In this document: positions 1-11,000 of the stretch, piece after piece
Position numbering within the stretch: the first letter of the stretch is position 1
How the letters are laid out: every line of letters begins with the position of its first letter
Source of the DNA: Gracilaria vermiculophylla
Lineage: Eukaryota > Rhodophyta > Florideophyceae > Gracilariales > Gracilariaceae
NCBI GenBank assembly: GCA_019155205.2
Contig: JAHNZQ020000181.1
Span: 904,230 to 961,438, forward strand
Length of the DNA: 57,209 bases
Direction of reading: 5' to 3'
Made by a program: the position numbers and the translations under genes
Notes under the pieces: generated by a model
Seen by the model: only the letters and a program-made list of their open reading frames with translations
What the model was told of the DNA's origin: nothing
The model's database searches: none

Positions 1-197
1 CGAGTGTAATTATCCGTGCAGAGACGAAATTGCATTGTTCGCAATTGTCGGCTGCAAGTGCTGCGCGGTGCCAGGGCGATGCCATTGTAGCGCTAGCGTG
101 GCGCTGATGTGGCGCCAGCGTGCAACAGGCTTTTGGTACCGCTCGTTACGGAACCTGATGGACTCGCTTATTTGCCTGTATGAGGGTAGTACGGTTC

Positions 198-2640
198 TTA
201 ATAGCTTTGATAGAGCCCAACTGCGGGACCCACATGGAGCTGAATAATTCCAACAGGTTGGGGCTCTTTCTTCTCAAGGGCGTCATTTTCAAATCTAATG
301 ATGATGTTGTCCTTCCAATCGCTGTATTTATCCTCCTGGTCAGAAGAACTACTGTCTGTCGCCCACTTCTCAGACACATCTTTGTTATCCATCCTCTGCG
401 GTGGTATCAACGTCCTGGAGACCAGAGATGATCCGGCAGCAGTGTCCGGGAAAAATACAAAAGGTATAACCGGCGTACAGAATACCCCAAAAGTAATAGA
501 AATTTTTTTCCTGTGTGATGGAGCAAATCGGATCCCTTCGATCGTTATCTTGTGAATTCCTGACATCTCTTTGATTTCTATCCATTCTAGGTTTCCGGGG
601 GTCCGTGTGGGCGCCGATCAGTATTTTGTGGGAGGTTTTCTGAACTCTGATCGATATTCGGTTCCCTCTTGCTGACGTTCTTGGGATTCGTGCCTTCCCA
701 GGTGAGGTGTTGTGAACAGTTGCACAATTTGTTCTTCTTTCTGCGTAGGTATGCGTTGGCTGGCTTCTATTTCTGATGGCTGCGTCATGCGTCCCGTTGG
801 CGTCCGAAATATATCCTTATGGCTTTTTTGGTGATCCCCCAGGAGTTTTTTGCGGTGTTTTGTAGTCACACCGGGAGGTCCAGTGCCCAAGGGATGGTGG
901 TACAGACAGAACCAGCAAAAGAGGCTACTTCACGACTACTCTTTAAAGACTGATGACATAGAGGTATTCAGTGGGGCTTGCAGCTCCACTACGGTTCGCG
1001 ATGTTGCCGTTCCGTACGAACGCTGCTAGGAGTGTTGTCATGTTCAACCACATGACAAAGCGAACTTCGCCAATTCAGAACCACTTTGTGTGAGCGAGGG
1101 CGCTTCCATTCCTGGAGTAGAAGGCGTGGTACACGACCAGTTCAATAATGCTGCAGCAGCATAGGGTCTACTAAGGTCTAAAAAATAGAACGCTCGTGGT
1201 GTACACTCTAAACGGATTAGTATTCATCCGTCCGAGACCGAGGAGTAATCCCCTAACTTGACAGTCTTGGATTTCGTTTTATCTCGTGACGTAAGACCTT
1301 TGAGTATCTGAATGCCTCGTAGAGCTCAATATGTATCATTAATCCCTGAAGCATGTCAAGCCAGTATGTTGTAGCTCAGAGAGGGGTGACTTTCTAGGTG
1401 GTCACGATCCTGCGCCCTGACGTCCTCTCCCGCGTTTATGGCGCATAGTGACTTCAACAGAGAGGTAGTGAGTACATTACCACTCAGAGAGGTCATGAAA
1501 AACAGTGTCTTTTCAAACTCTAACTCTATACATCCCGGACGTTGGTAACACTCCAGAACTTTCCTACATACCTCTTTGTCTCCCTCTTCCGTAACATACA
1601 TGTCTAAGAGGTAGTTCGTCTCATGGGAACAGGTGCGGAGAATCTTTGTGACCTCGCCATCTACCATTATTGTAATTCCTTGCATTACGCTCTACAATGA
1701 GTTGCCTGTGGCTCTCTAGATGTAAACCTGAGAGCACATGAAAACGTTTTCCAAAAAACCTTTCTGGACACATGCAAACTCAAATCTTTGAAGAAAATCA
1801 GTAATTGCGATGGGATCATCACCGAATATGGTTGTATCTCCCATTTGGAAGCTACAGAGGTGATGCCGCCTTGTCATCTTTTGTATGACCCCTCCAGTAC
1901 ATGAAGTGTTGGGCTGGGTTAATATGTATGTACGGTACTCGACAGCTCTAGAGAACACGTCATTCAATGGGTGCAGTACCTTATGGTTTTCACCACCACA
2001 ATATGAATATGAAGATGCGCGCCGATTGTTATTTCCCTTGCAGCAACCTTTTGTTTTTGGTGGTATCCTTCTAGCTTTTCTTTCTGCAGCCCTTCTTTGG
2101 TCTATCGAGAGGTCTGCTTTGGATATAGAGCTTGAAACCTCCAAACCAGACCCTGCAACAAGGATGTTCTTCCTATTTGTTTCCTTTCTTCTTCCTGTTT
2201 TCTTCCGTTTGTACCAGTACTCAGCGTCTGTCGAACCAAAACCATTAGATGCACCCCTTCCGGATTTGTTTGCGGCTTTACGAGTTGGTTGTGGGAGGAT
2301 ACATGGTACTGGTCCTTGTCATTCTGAACGGCTACCCGTTTTTGCACTAAGTTGTGTAGTTATACACCACCCGACGTATTGGAAAGCATCGTGTCGTCAG
2401 CTCCCTGGTAAACCTTCTTGTCCACCCCAAGATTACAGCTTGCTCTCACGAGTTCAAGAGAAGTAGTTGAAGGTGGCCTTGAGATGGACATGTCCAATTT
2501 GTGCTCCTGTAGGGGTTCAAGTACGTTTCGGTCTATGTTCGCCGGGACATCTTCTTCCAGAATCTGGTACATTACAGGAAGGAGATTTATGGTCATTTCC
2601 CTCTGGGCACGGTGTAGAAAGACAGCGGAGATTTAGATAA
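198..2640 (-). pseudogene. Ty3/Gypsy gag-like remnants (internal part of element C)
   Basis: Several minus-strand open stretches (2596-2360, 2347-2102, 2144-1716, 1685-1356, 890-618, 566-198) lie downstream of the LTR at 2708-3787 and read in the same direction. The stretch ending at 1716 contains a capsid-like pattern, FGDDPIAITDFLQRFEFAC, of the kind found in Ty3 gag (DP-x-x-I-x-x-FL-x-x-F). Basic and Ser/Asp-rich stretches near 2100 and 300 also fit a gag. The pieces are in different frames and separated by stops, so no functional protein is made. No protease or RT motif is visible before the window starts. Only the gag-like assignment and the shared LTR tie this to the Ty3 elements A and B, and the exact domain limits are uncertain. 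Confidence 0.5.
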
Positions 2641-3269
2641 TATTCAAGCAAGCAATGGCCATACAGACACGTTGTACAAAATATGCAGTTATCAATTGGG
2701 CAGTTGGTGTTTTGCAATAGCTCGCAAGCGGAAAAAGCACACGAAAACGTCCGAATCTTATTGTGCAGAAGTAGTGCGGCGGTAGAGCAGTCTTGAAATA
2801 CAAAATAAGAATGTGCGGTGTACGACCGAGAATTTTCCGGATACGCCTGGCAGGATAGGTACACGAATGATCCCAACTAGGTCGGGAAATGAGCGTAAGA
2901 GTCTCCAAGGAAAAAAAAGATGGAAAATGAAGGGAGAGCGCGGGTCGCGAGACCCACCAGGCGCCGGATGTACCACGAAGGTGGGAAAAAGGGGAGTAGG
3001 TGTAAAGTAAACAGCGGCGAGCCGTAAAGATCCTAATACAAGAAGCGAGCTCAGTGACACCAATGATAAACCCACGTATGGGCACTGTTGGAAAACAAAT
3101 GAGCTATTTGCGCTATACTCTCTTGTGACACAGGGCGCACAGTTCACTATTTGAACTATCAACACGCCCCCTCGCCCTGTACTTCCTTACAGAACGAGAC
3201 CTCGAGCTTACAGTAGCCAATCTTCACTACTGCTGTACACCTGTACAGTTTCTCAGGCTCAGGTCACTT

Positions 3270-3286
3270 CTGGGAGTCGAACCCAG
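3270..3286 (-). other. tRNA T-arm / Pol III B-box inside TRIM1
   Basis: The minus strand reads CTGGGTTCGACTCCCAG, a perfect 5-bp stem with a 7-nt TTCGACT loop. It contains GGTTCGACTCC, which matches the Pol III B-box consensus. I see no convincing A-box or complete cloverleaf around it, so this resembles the 3' half of a tRNA captured by the element. The same arm is present in TRIM2 at 18258-18274. Confidence 0.8.
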
Positions 3287-3300
3287 GGTCCTAGCGTTTA

Positions 3301-3315
3301 GCTGGGCCCATAACC
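3301..3315 (-). other. Primer-binding site of TRIM1 (half initiator tRNA-Met)
   Basis: The minus strand reads GGTTATGGGCCCAGC immediately downstream of the LTR. It is the complement of the eukaryotic initiator tRNA-Met anticodon stem-loop segment (GCUGGGCCCAUAACC). Drosophila copia is known to prime from an internal fragment of initiator tRNA-Met in this way. Confidence 0.85.
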
Positions 3316-3787
3316 TGTTGGAAAACAAATGAGCTATTTGCCCTATACTCTCTTGTGACACAGGGCGCACAGTTCACCATTTGAACTATCAACAGGCACA
3401 CCCAGCGAGCAAGGCGGATGAGCAGCCGTACTTTCCGAGATATCCCTCGCGAAAGAGAACTACCGAATTAGGCGGATGGTTCAAATCCGACACCCTAGTT
3501 TCCGTATACTGAGAGCGGCGGCAGAGATGCCGGCGCCCATGAATACTGTGGGCTGATTAAATAAATAGGTAGACTCTAAATAGATAGATAAATACATATC
3601 TGGCTATTAGGGCCACCGCTCATGCACTGTACCAGGCACCAGTCCTTCCGGGAGTTTCCCGTACTACATGTGTAGGAAGCGTGCCAGCGATCGCTTACTT
3701 GGGACTTAGTCATATGAATCCTCTTCTGCGCATTTCACAGCCGGAGCCTGTATGCGGGAATACCCGAAAAAATGGGCGTGCACTTCA

Positions 3788-4549
3788 GTTGGATCAATTC
3801 CAAGAACCTTCCCGTCCTTTATTCTCCTATCGCCTGAGGCATGGCTTCCTTGCCTTTTGCTGACCATACGTAGATGCGCTTTTGGGTTTTTCCATACGAG
3901 CTCCTCCAAGGTCATTGAGTAGAGTTAGGCTCTCCTCCCGACGAACGTGTTGTTTTAACTTTTGCAATAGGCATTCGTCTAGAAATTATGGGTAGGCAAT
4001 TTGCAAAAACTTCTATACACCGGTCACCAAAACCGATTTTTCTCCATTGTTCTCCTCAGTATTGGATCTTTTGGTTCAAAGACCACTTGGTATTACCACA
4101 ACTTTTCAAATCGAAACACCAACATGTGGTTCAGTGCGCGGCTCATGCATGACCTGTCTGCAAATTTACAAAAGCGGGCTGGTCTAGGAAACACAAATGT
4201 GGCCCGACCTAGAAACAAGAGACTAGACGGTACCAATGAATGAAAAGAACAGCCCCACAATGACTGTAGATGCATGATGACCGAAACACTAACCGTACCC
4301 TACTGGTGTGGCGGCAGCGACGATTTCAGAACAGGAAGAGCTGTGAAATATCTGGCTAATCTGCCGATTAAGTGAAAAACAGAGAGGTCAAGAACTATGT
4401 CACACCTTGCTCACCTTTATGAAGTAAAAGGGCGGAAGCTCATGCACTTCTCTGACTATGGTGCGGAGCTTCGATCTCCCTATATCCCATCGACCTATGT
4501 ACTGTACTGCCATGAGAACAAATTGCACGCTAGTGTCTATCTGACCAGC
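3788..4549. other. Spacer without recognisable gene
   Basis: This lies between the outer end of the element C LTR and the palindrome at 4550. Short open frames on both strands show no family resemblance and overlap each other. I see no RNA gene or repeat with a partner in the window. Confidence 0.5.
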
Positions 4550-4565
4550 GACCTCATATGAGGTC
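4550..4565. repeat. 16-bp perfect palindrome, possible end of the piggyBac-like element
   Basis: GACCTCATATGAGGTC is its own reverse complement. A related motif lies at 7961-8002 on the far side of the piggyBac pseudogene, where the inner half is inverted relative to this copy. The pair could be terminal inverted repeats of one element with other insertions inside. A TTAA target site is not evident at either end, so this is only a suggestion. Confidence 0.4.
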
Positions 4566-4733
4566 AATTATAATTACTTTGTAATTAGCTGAAAACATTA
4601 AAACCTTTCCTTTTTTTTGTTCTGATATCCTTATCCTAATGTCGACGCCAGCAGCGCTGAATTGTGTCTACAACAACAAAGGGTGAATTGTGACTGTTAC
4701 ATCAATCAGAGCCACCAGCAACATTCGTAAACT

Positions 4734-6847
4734 ATGGCATCGTCCACAGATCCTCGCAGAACTGCTGGAACCACTGTCAACAGATGTGCTCGCCTGATTA
4801 GCAGTGACGCGGAATGTAAACGCTATTATGGATTTTTGTGGAAGTCCACAACGGTCAGAGGAATAGTTCAAAATGTTGATGTTCCCAGAATCAACAATCG
4901 AAATCTGACATTCTTGTCGGTACACTTAAGTTTACCCATTAGAGAGAAAGGAGTTATTCTGCCTTTATCAAGTGTCAAACTCGGTACCGGTCTTGACGAG
5001 ACCCCGAACGCTGCAGAAGAACAAAATCAGTCGATTGACGAGAATAACATCGAAACTGCTGAAGAAGGAGCGATTGTTACACCACCGACTTTGCAAATTT
5101 TGCAAGAGCAGCCAGATAACCAAAATCTGCATACAATCTGCATACAATCTGCCAATCAAATATTACGCATGGTCGGAAATGGGAAACCTGTACGACGTTG
5201 AGTCCTCTGAATGGTTGTATGCAAATGCATCAGTGGAAAGTTATTGGTCCAGCAGGAGATTTTATCTCACCGTGTCACGTTCCTGCAGGAATGACTGTAT
5301 TTTATTTATTTGTCTGGATGTTTCCCATGCCTCATTTGGAATTTTTCGTTAACAGAACAAATATCCAACTAGAAAGCAAAGGCGCTCGGAGGACATCAGG
5401 AGGGGAGGTGCTCAAAGTTTTCGGAGTTCATATTTTAATGACCAGTATTGAGTTTTCGAACAGACGCTATTTGTGGAGTATTGAGCCTTTTTTTAAGTTA
5501 ATTACACAACCTAAGAATGGGCTTGGTATGTCACGAAATAGATTTAAATCGCTAAGAAGTTGCATATTGTTTAGTGGAAATAGTGTGACTGAAGAGCAAG
5601 GAATCGTGAGATGGTCGTTTATAGCCGATTTTGCGAAAGCGGTCAATAATCATCGCCGTTCTTTTGTCATGCCATCACATGCTTTATTTGTTGACAAATG
5701 AATGTCATGATGGTACGGATTAGGAGGCCACTGGGTAGATGTGGGGCTTCCACATTATACCGCGTTGGATAGAAAGCCCGAAAATGGTCTTGAAATGAAA
5801 GCTGTTAGTTGTGAAAGAAGTGGTATAATGCTGAATATTGAACTCAATGTGGGTGCTAATAATCTGGAACAGGATTTTGATTCCGATAATGCTCATGGAA
5901 CGGCTATTCTACTTCGTTTAGTACAACCGTGGTTTGGATCGGATCGTTTGGTATGCGCTGATTCTTTTTTCGAATCCGTCAACACCGCTAAAGCGCTCAT
6001 CAAAAAATGGTTGAGATTCACTGGAGTAATCAAAAATGCACCTCGGGAGTTTCCAATGAAACACTTGTCTACAATCACTTAAAGGAACAGCGGCGACTTT
6101 ATATCTATGATTTCAAAAGGAAGCCTCTCTAGTAGTGACATGATGGCCGTAATGTGGATGGATCGAGATAGAAAGTACTTTATTTAAACCTCGGGCACAG
6201 TTAATCCTGGTGCTCTTATTGTTAAGGAGAGATGGAGACGGGAGGGAACTATTCCTAAGAAAATGGAATTTGAGATTGCAGTTCATAAGATTTGTGAAGA
6301 ATATTACAAAACATGTTCAATAATCGAACACCGTCGCAGATACCGACAGGATGATTTAAATCTGGAAAATCAAATAGAAGTGAAAAAGTGGTCATTTCGA
6401 GTCAATTGCTCCCATTTAGAAATTTTCATTGTGGATGCATGGAAACTGTATAAGTCAGCAAATGGAAGCAGGAGCGTTAAAAGTCCACATAAATTCTATT
6501 GTGAGCTGGCAGATGAATGAGTAGATAATACTTGGGACACCACTGGATTAATGAACAGAAATGAACCGGAAAATGAAAATAATATTGAACAGCTATTGTT
6601 TGCTGGCACTGGATTTCATTTAATGCAAACCAACAGAAGAAGGATAACAAAACATAGAATGATCACAAAAGCGTTATATCAAGGACGATGCAATTATTGC
6701 AGAGGTAATACAAAACCGAAGTTTTTACGTTCTGGATGCTATTCAAGGAAAGAAAATGAAGTTTTTTTATGTCACACTGGTACGAACAGAGATGGATTTA
6801 TGAAACACATTGAGGAGTGTCAAGGAATAGAGAAGTATAGTATCTAA
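4734..6847 (+). pseudogene. piggyBac-like transposase (DDE_Tnp_1_7), broken; copy 1
   Basis: Family motifs occur in order: an N-terminal FFVNRTNIQL then RRYLWS (~5345-5480), MSRNRFKSLRSC (~5530), first catalytic Asp in FVDK (~5695), WYGLGGHW then GLPHY and RKPENG (~5710-5790), second Asp in VCADSFF (~5955), and third Asp region MWMDRDRKYF (~6150). A C-terminal cysteine-rich segment, CNYC...SGCYS, lies at ~6690-6745. The role would be cut-and-paste transposition. The frame is destroyed by at least two TGA codons in the first catalytic block (near 5699 and 5708), a frameshift near 6070, a TAA near 6185 and a TGA near 6518, so it is a pseudogene. A second copy at 36780-38045 (-) supports the assignment at nucleotide and protein level. 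The N-terminal 150 codons (4734-5201) are in another frame and are less certain. Confidence 0.85.
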
Positions 6848-7109
6848 AAGAAATGTCAACAACATTGACAACATTCGTCATTTTAAGTAAAACTCAATAT
6901 TTCAATGCAGTTATTGAGCAAAAGTTCTTTTACCTTAAGCCCCTAACTATTTCAATCCAAGTTGTTTTGACTTGCTAGATTATTTAAACTCTATAACGAA
7001 ACTGCCTATTTAACATATGTTACGTTATTCTGTCTGCATTTCAAGTGGGTATTGAAAAAGTTCCGAGAGTTTAAATATTTCTAGAACTAGTCGAGCTCCC
7101 GAAGGAGTG

Positions 7110-7195
7110 TTTGAGGTTTTAGAAACTCAAAGGTTCGAACTCAGGATTAGTTGCTCGCATCTAGTCTGATGACCACTGAGCTGCTGTGATAGCTC
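7110..7195 (-). repeat. tRNA-like sequence with A-box and B-box (possible SINE head)
   Basis: The minus strand reads CAGCTCAGTGGT (7183-7172), close to an A-box. About 30 nt further is GAGTTCGAACC (7142-7132), close to a B-box. The spacing is right for a tRNA or a tRNA-derived SINE head. The T-stem is only weakly paired (CTGAG against CTTTG) and I cannot fold a proper acceptor stem, so a functional tRNA is unlikely. No second copy was recognised in the window. Confidence 0.45.
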
Positions 7196-7207
7196 ATCGC
7201 TGAATAT

Positions 7208-7253
7208 CCAGATGCTCGCCGCTCACTGGAACGGGCAACAGTATCCACCCGTT
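7208..7253 (+). repeat. 46-bp direct repeat, left copy
   Basis: It begins CCAGATGCTCGCC and ends with CCACCCGTT. The same 46 bases recur at 7701-7746 with one mismatch, and the pair flanks a Copia 3' fragment. Confidence 0.85.
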
Positions 7254-7460
7254 GCAGCCTCTATTGCTGCGAAGCCAAAGACTCCTGAAAGGAACAAACA
7301 TATTGCATTGAAGTACCATCATGTTAAAGAACTGGTGAAGAATGGCGTTGTGCAATTGAATAAGATCGACACGAGTTTACAACCCGCCGATGTGTTGACA
7401 AAAGCTTTGAAAGCTGGTAAGCTTGAAAAATACCGTCTGTTTTGCGGCTTGAGAGCTTAA
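7254..7460 (+). pseudogene. Ty1/Copia RNase H C-terminal fragment
   Basis: The frame ends with KHIALKYHHVKELVK and QPADVLTKAL, the typical end of Copia-type pol (the RSKHI...YH...RE and ADxLTKxL motifs of the RNase H domain). Upstream pol domains are absent, so this is a truncated 3' fragment. The ATG at 7212 lies inside the flanking 46-bp repeat and is probably not the original start. A stop at 7458-7460 is followed by an AT-rich 3' untranslated-like stretch up to the second direct repeat. The relation to the Copia element at 53954 is unknown because that one is cut by the window end before its RNase H. Confidence 0.8.
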
Positions 7461-7700
7461 GGGTTTTGTACTAACTACATTTGTTTTTGTCTATTACTAT
7501 GCGTGTCACAGATCTTTGTTTTGGGTGTATCCATTTGTATATAAGTTGTTTTGAGCGCGATACCTTTTTCTCATGTCATGAGTTATGTCCCAAAGGGTTT
7601 TATCACGGCAAAGGTTTTTAACGGTAGACAACACGTTGAGTGTTGTAGTTTGTACGCAACACATGCATTAGGTATTATGTTTGCGAGGGACGATGAATGA

Positions 7701-7746
7701 CCAGATGCTGGCCGCTCACTGGAACGGGCAACAGTATCCACCCGTT
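7701..7746 (+). repeat. 46-bp direct repeat, right copy, with hairpin extension
   Basis: This copy repeats 7208-7253 with one mismatch. It continues into a short inverted repeat, TGGAACGGG...CCCGTTCCA, spanning about 7719-7749. The left copy is cut off before the second arm is complete. Confidence 0.8.
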
Positions 7747-7954
7747 CCACCATTCAGTGCAAAATAAAGAAACGGCCGGCGGTTCCGTCCCGCCCGACTC
7801 TCCGGAGTCAAGCCGACGATCCTTTCAATGGCTTGGTGTGCAACTCTTTATTGTTTACAGGCAATCCTGGATAACTGGTTTTTAAATTTAAAATTTCCAA
7901 AATATTGGCCTACGGGTCAAATTCCAATTTTTAATTTTTAATTTTGCGTGATGG

Positions 7955-8002
7955 TGCGCTGACCTCTTATGAGGTCAATTTGAGCTCATATGAGGTCAGC
8001 GC
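7955..8002. repeat. Inverted repeat GCGCTGACCTC(T/A)TATGAG, possible far end of the piggyBac-like element
   Basis: GCGCTGACCTCTTATGAG is followed after a short spacer by CTCATATGAGGTCAGCGC, an 18-bp inverted repeat with one mismatch. The core is shared with the palindrome at 4550-4565. Together they bracket about 3.4 kb containing the piggyBac pseudogene, the tRNA-like sequence and the Copia fragment. Confidence 0.45.
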
Positions 8003-11000
8003 AGCGGTCGGATAAACACTACTTAAGCTTCTGGAGCATATCGGCATCAATAAAAATGTACTCTTGTAACGTAAAGTAGGCTACGACTAATAACTTAAAT
8101 TCACTTTAGAACGGTCACGGAACAAGCTGAACCACTTGGAACGTCGCTGACTCTACCAGAATCATTCTAGTAGAATATGTCAATATTCGTCTACGATCAA
8201 AGTGCGTGATTAAAAATTGATATAAGCAGAGTGTTGGGAAAAACAAATAATGAACTGTCAAATCCATGTAAGTTATGCTTGTCACGAAATTACGTTTCGC
8301 CTTCTACAATGTTTTCCAAGAGTGGAAAGTATGGCAGAATAGGTATATGGGTAGCATGTTGTCACCGACAAAAAGTGTCTATGCTTTGATGGTTTTATAG
8401 CATCTTTTTCATGCTGAAGTGCACGTCAAGTTAATGAACAAAATAATTACTATTATGAATAGGTATGCAGTTGATAATGTATGTTGTAAATGATTCAAAA
8501 TAGATGTTGGCATGTAGAAAAGTTTTGGAATGAATCTATTTATCAATTGAGGTCGAACGTATACTAGCATCTTTGATAGGAGATTATGTGCTGCAATCAC
8601 TAATGTAGCTTAAACTGACATTATGTTATTCGATTTACTACTCGAAGACAGTGTAGCTTGAAGACTGTGTTCAAGACAGTAGCTGACGATAGTGTGGCAT
8701 GTAGACTGCCTTTTTGGTTCTGTATGTCCCAATACCTCTATCTTTTTCACACGAGGAGAGTGTGTGTGGAAGCACGAGACGGCAACCTTTCGGCGTCAGA
8801 AGTAGACAGAAACTTATTTTGGCGTCAAAAGACACCATCATGTACAAAAAAAATGTGGATGGAACAGGCCAATGGAACGCAGGCTGGCCAAAATACTCCG
8901 CACTGAGATAACGAAATTCACGAGGAAGTTTTGCTGTGTGGGCACGAGTAGACATGATGGTGCGACAGTTTTATTTTAGTTGAGAGCAGGGTACGCGTGA
9001 CCTGTTGAAAATGTTTTTGAATACGTGTGGAACAGCATATTTGTCGCATTGCAGTATCTGGAGGCATGCGTTTTTCTTTCGTTTCGTTGTACTAAACAAT
9101 TTGAAATATAGGACGGACCATAACGAATAAAACGTTCAGTTTGAAGGTGAAGCTACCCCTTATTCGTTCCAAGAACATTTCGATTACGCTGAAGCGCAAG
9201 CGTGCCGAAGCGCAAACTCTCAACGGCCGGCTTGAAGCAAAAGCTCGGAGCAGTCAGCTGCAAGCACAAGTTGTTCGCTGTAGGAGAGATACAGCGATGG
9301 CTCCTGGAGTAACATTTGGTCCATATTGAAAGCATACAGCATTTGAACTGGCGTAGCGCCATAAGCAATGTCTTTGTGCTTCCAATCTCTACAGAGCTCT
9401 CGTCGATTTGAACAAAAGTTGCTCTACGCAAAACGCATTTTTTGACCAGGTGTAATAAGGCGCTGCCTTCTTTCTACACCTCCACCTCCATCAGCACCCG
9501 AAAACCCACACCATGCACCCTCCAGAACCGAGCACTGCTCTCGCTTGGCTCAAGTGATCAAGCATTCGCACGCCCCAGCACATATTTTTTCTTTAGTTTG
9601 GAAGCTTGACTGCCTTTCTGGCATATTTTTAGCATACGTCTGTATGGCACACATTTGCGCAGCATGCCAACGACTCATAGTACAGAGTGCAATGCCCTGG
9701 ATGAGACCAAAGCACCAAAAGTCTGTACGACTGCAATGGCAAGCATCAGAGAGGATGGCACAAAGGCAAAAAGTACGCACACAGTCGAGGAATATCTCTC
9801 AAGTGCAGAAAAAAATAGTTGCATACTCCATAACAGTCGAGCTATGTTCCACAGATGCCCACCATCGGCGCACAGTTTTCACTTATCATACTGCCAAAGG
9901 CCTGACTACTTTAGGCTGGAGCGCTCTCATGTTGCACAGCAATGCAGTAGATTGAACCATTTTCGGAGGAATCTCCTTTTTGCTGAATAGCAACAGAAAT
10001 CCCGGCCACGCGTTCTTCAACTTCAGTTGTACCTCGTGTCCTTTTACACTGCTGGCACCTGAATTGTTATCGATATTCTTCTAAAACGCAGCTTACATTC
10101 TTGGACACCGTCCTTCGGCATCGCACTGTCGCACGATCGTAAGGTAGTCTTAAGCTCAAGTTGGCCATCGTGTTCACTCCACCTCATTCGTTGCGCGGGT
10201 TAATTCCGTATGTGACGTGAAGTGAAGGCGTCAGGCGAGGTAGAGACGCTGAGGCGTCTGACGAGGACGCCGAGCGAGCGCAGCATGACCAGTGATAGTG
10301 AATGTGTTCAACGCCCGATATCGTATCCAAAGTTTTCACGATTTGGAGTTCACACTCAAACGAGTTCAATTACAGTGGATCACTGCATACTTACTGTGAC
10401 ACCCGATCATTGCGATGAACATTGTTGGCGTCTCCTGAAAACACACATATCAAACGCCTATTCATGCCATACTCATAATTCAATTGAAGCGTTGCCCTCA
10501 AACGCAAGAGCCATCAGAAGCCATCAGTAGCCTTTTGCAATGTTGAGCTAATTTCTTTTTGCAAAACAGCTTTCAATATTTCCATTTTGAAGAATTTATA
10601 TATTCCGTGAATATGTATGTTTATAATTTCTTTTTCCAGTACCGTGCAAACCATGCACGAAAATGTTCATGTGCAGAAATGAGTGCAGTGCGTTTAGTAA
10701 GGATGCTGCAGCCCAGTGCGTGCTTTTCCACGTGACGTCACCCTCTTTTTTTCTTGGAGAAAGTGTGAGCAACAATGTGGCGTGGGAGTGCTTCAAAGCT
10801 TGAGCCAGCAAAGCAATAGTCAGCTCTGGAGGTCGCATGGTCTAAAAAGGTGCCCTTATGTTGCTGTAGCTTCTCTTTCGATGGGGCAGCAGCGGAGAAT
10901 ATGTCAAAATCACAAGTTAATGCACGATATGCACACTGATGCGTCATGTTTTTCACAATGCGCTTTCGTGATTCCAACGGACGTCCAGAGTGCGTTTGGG

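Larger units (their letters stand above)
3086..3394 (-). mobile_element. TRIM1: 309-bp miniature LTR retrotransposon
   Basis: Two 79-bp direct repeats (3086-3164 and 3316-3394) with ends TGTTG...CAACA flank a 151-bp interior. Perfect 5-bp target duplications GGCAC lie at 3081-3085 and 3395-3399. The two LTRs differ at two positions by eye. Read on the minus strand, the LTR is followed at once by GGTTATGGGCCCAGC, complementary to the anticodon region of initiator tRNA-Met. The interior ends with a purine-rich tract (AGGGCGAGGGGGCG) next to the other LTR. There is no coding capacity, so the element must use proteins from elsewhere, and the Copia element at 53954 has matching LTR and priming site. 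Size and structure fit TRIM/SMART-type elements. Confidence 0.93.
2708..3787 (-). repeat. Type-2 Ty3 LTR (5' LTR of element C), interrupted by TRIM1
   Basis: On the minus strand the repeat starts TGAAGTGCACGC (plus end 3787) and ends at plus 2708, giving about 766 bp once the 314-bp TRIM insertion and target duplication are removed. Large parts align by eye with 35992-36767, including a block around GCAGCGGCGAGCCGTAAAGA and the outer end GCGTGCACTTCA. The flanks beyond the outer end differ between the two copies, which fixes that boundary. Nearby short open frames (for example 2813-3010 and 3681-3863) are shadows of this repeat and are not genes. Confidence 0.7.

Noticed and set aside
3289..3315. 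Initiator tRNA-Met gene fragment
   Set aside because: The sequence sits exactly at the LTR junction in all copies and is the primer-binding site; no other tRNA-Met parts are present.
5699..6520. Alternative genetic code (TGA read as an amino acid) in the piggyBac gene
   Set aside because: A TAA and frameshifts are present in the same gene, and the intact genes of the window use normal codes. Ordinary decay explains it.
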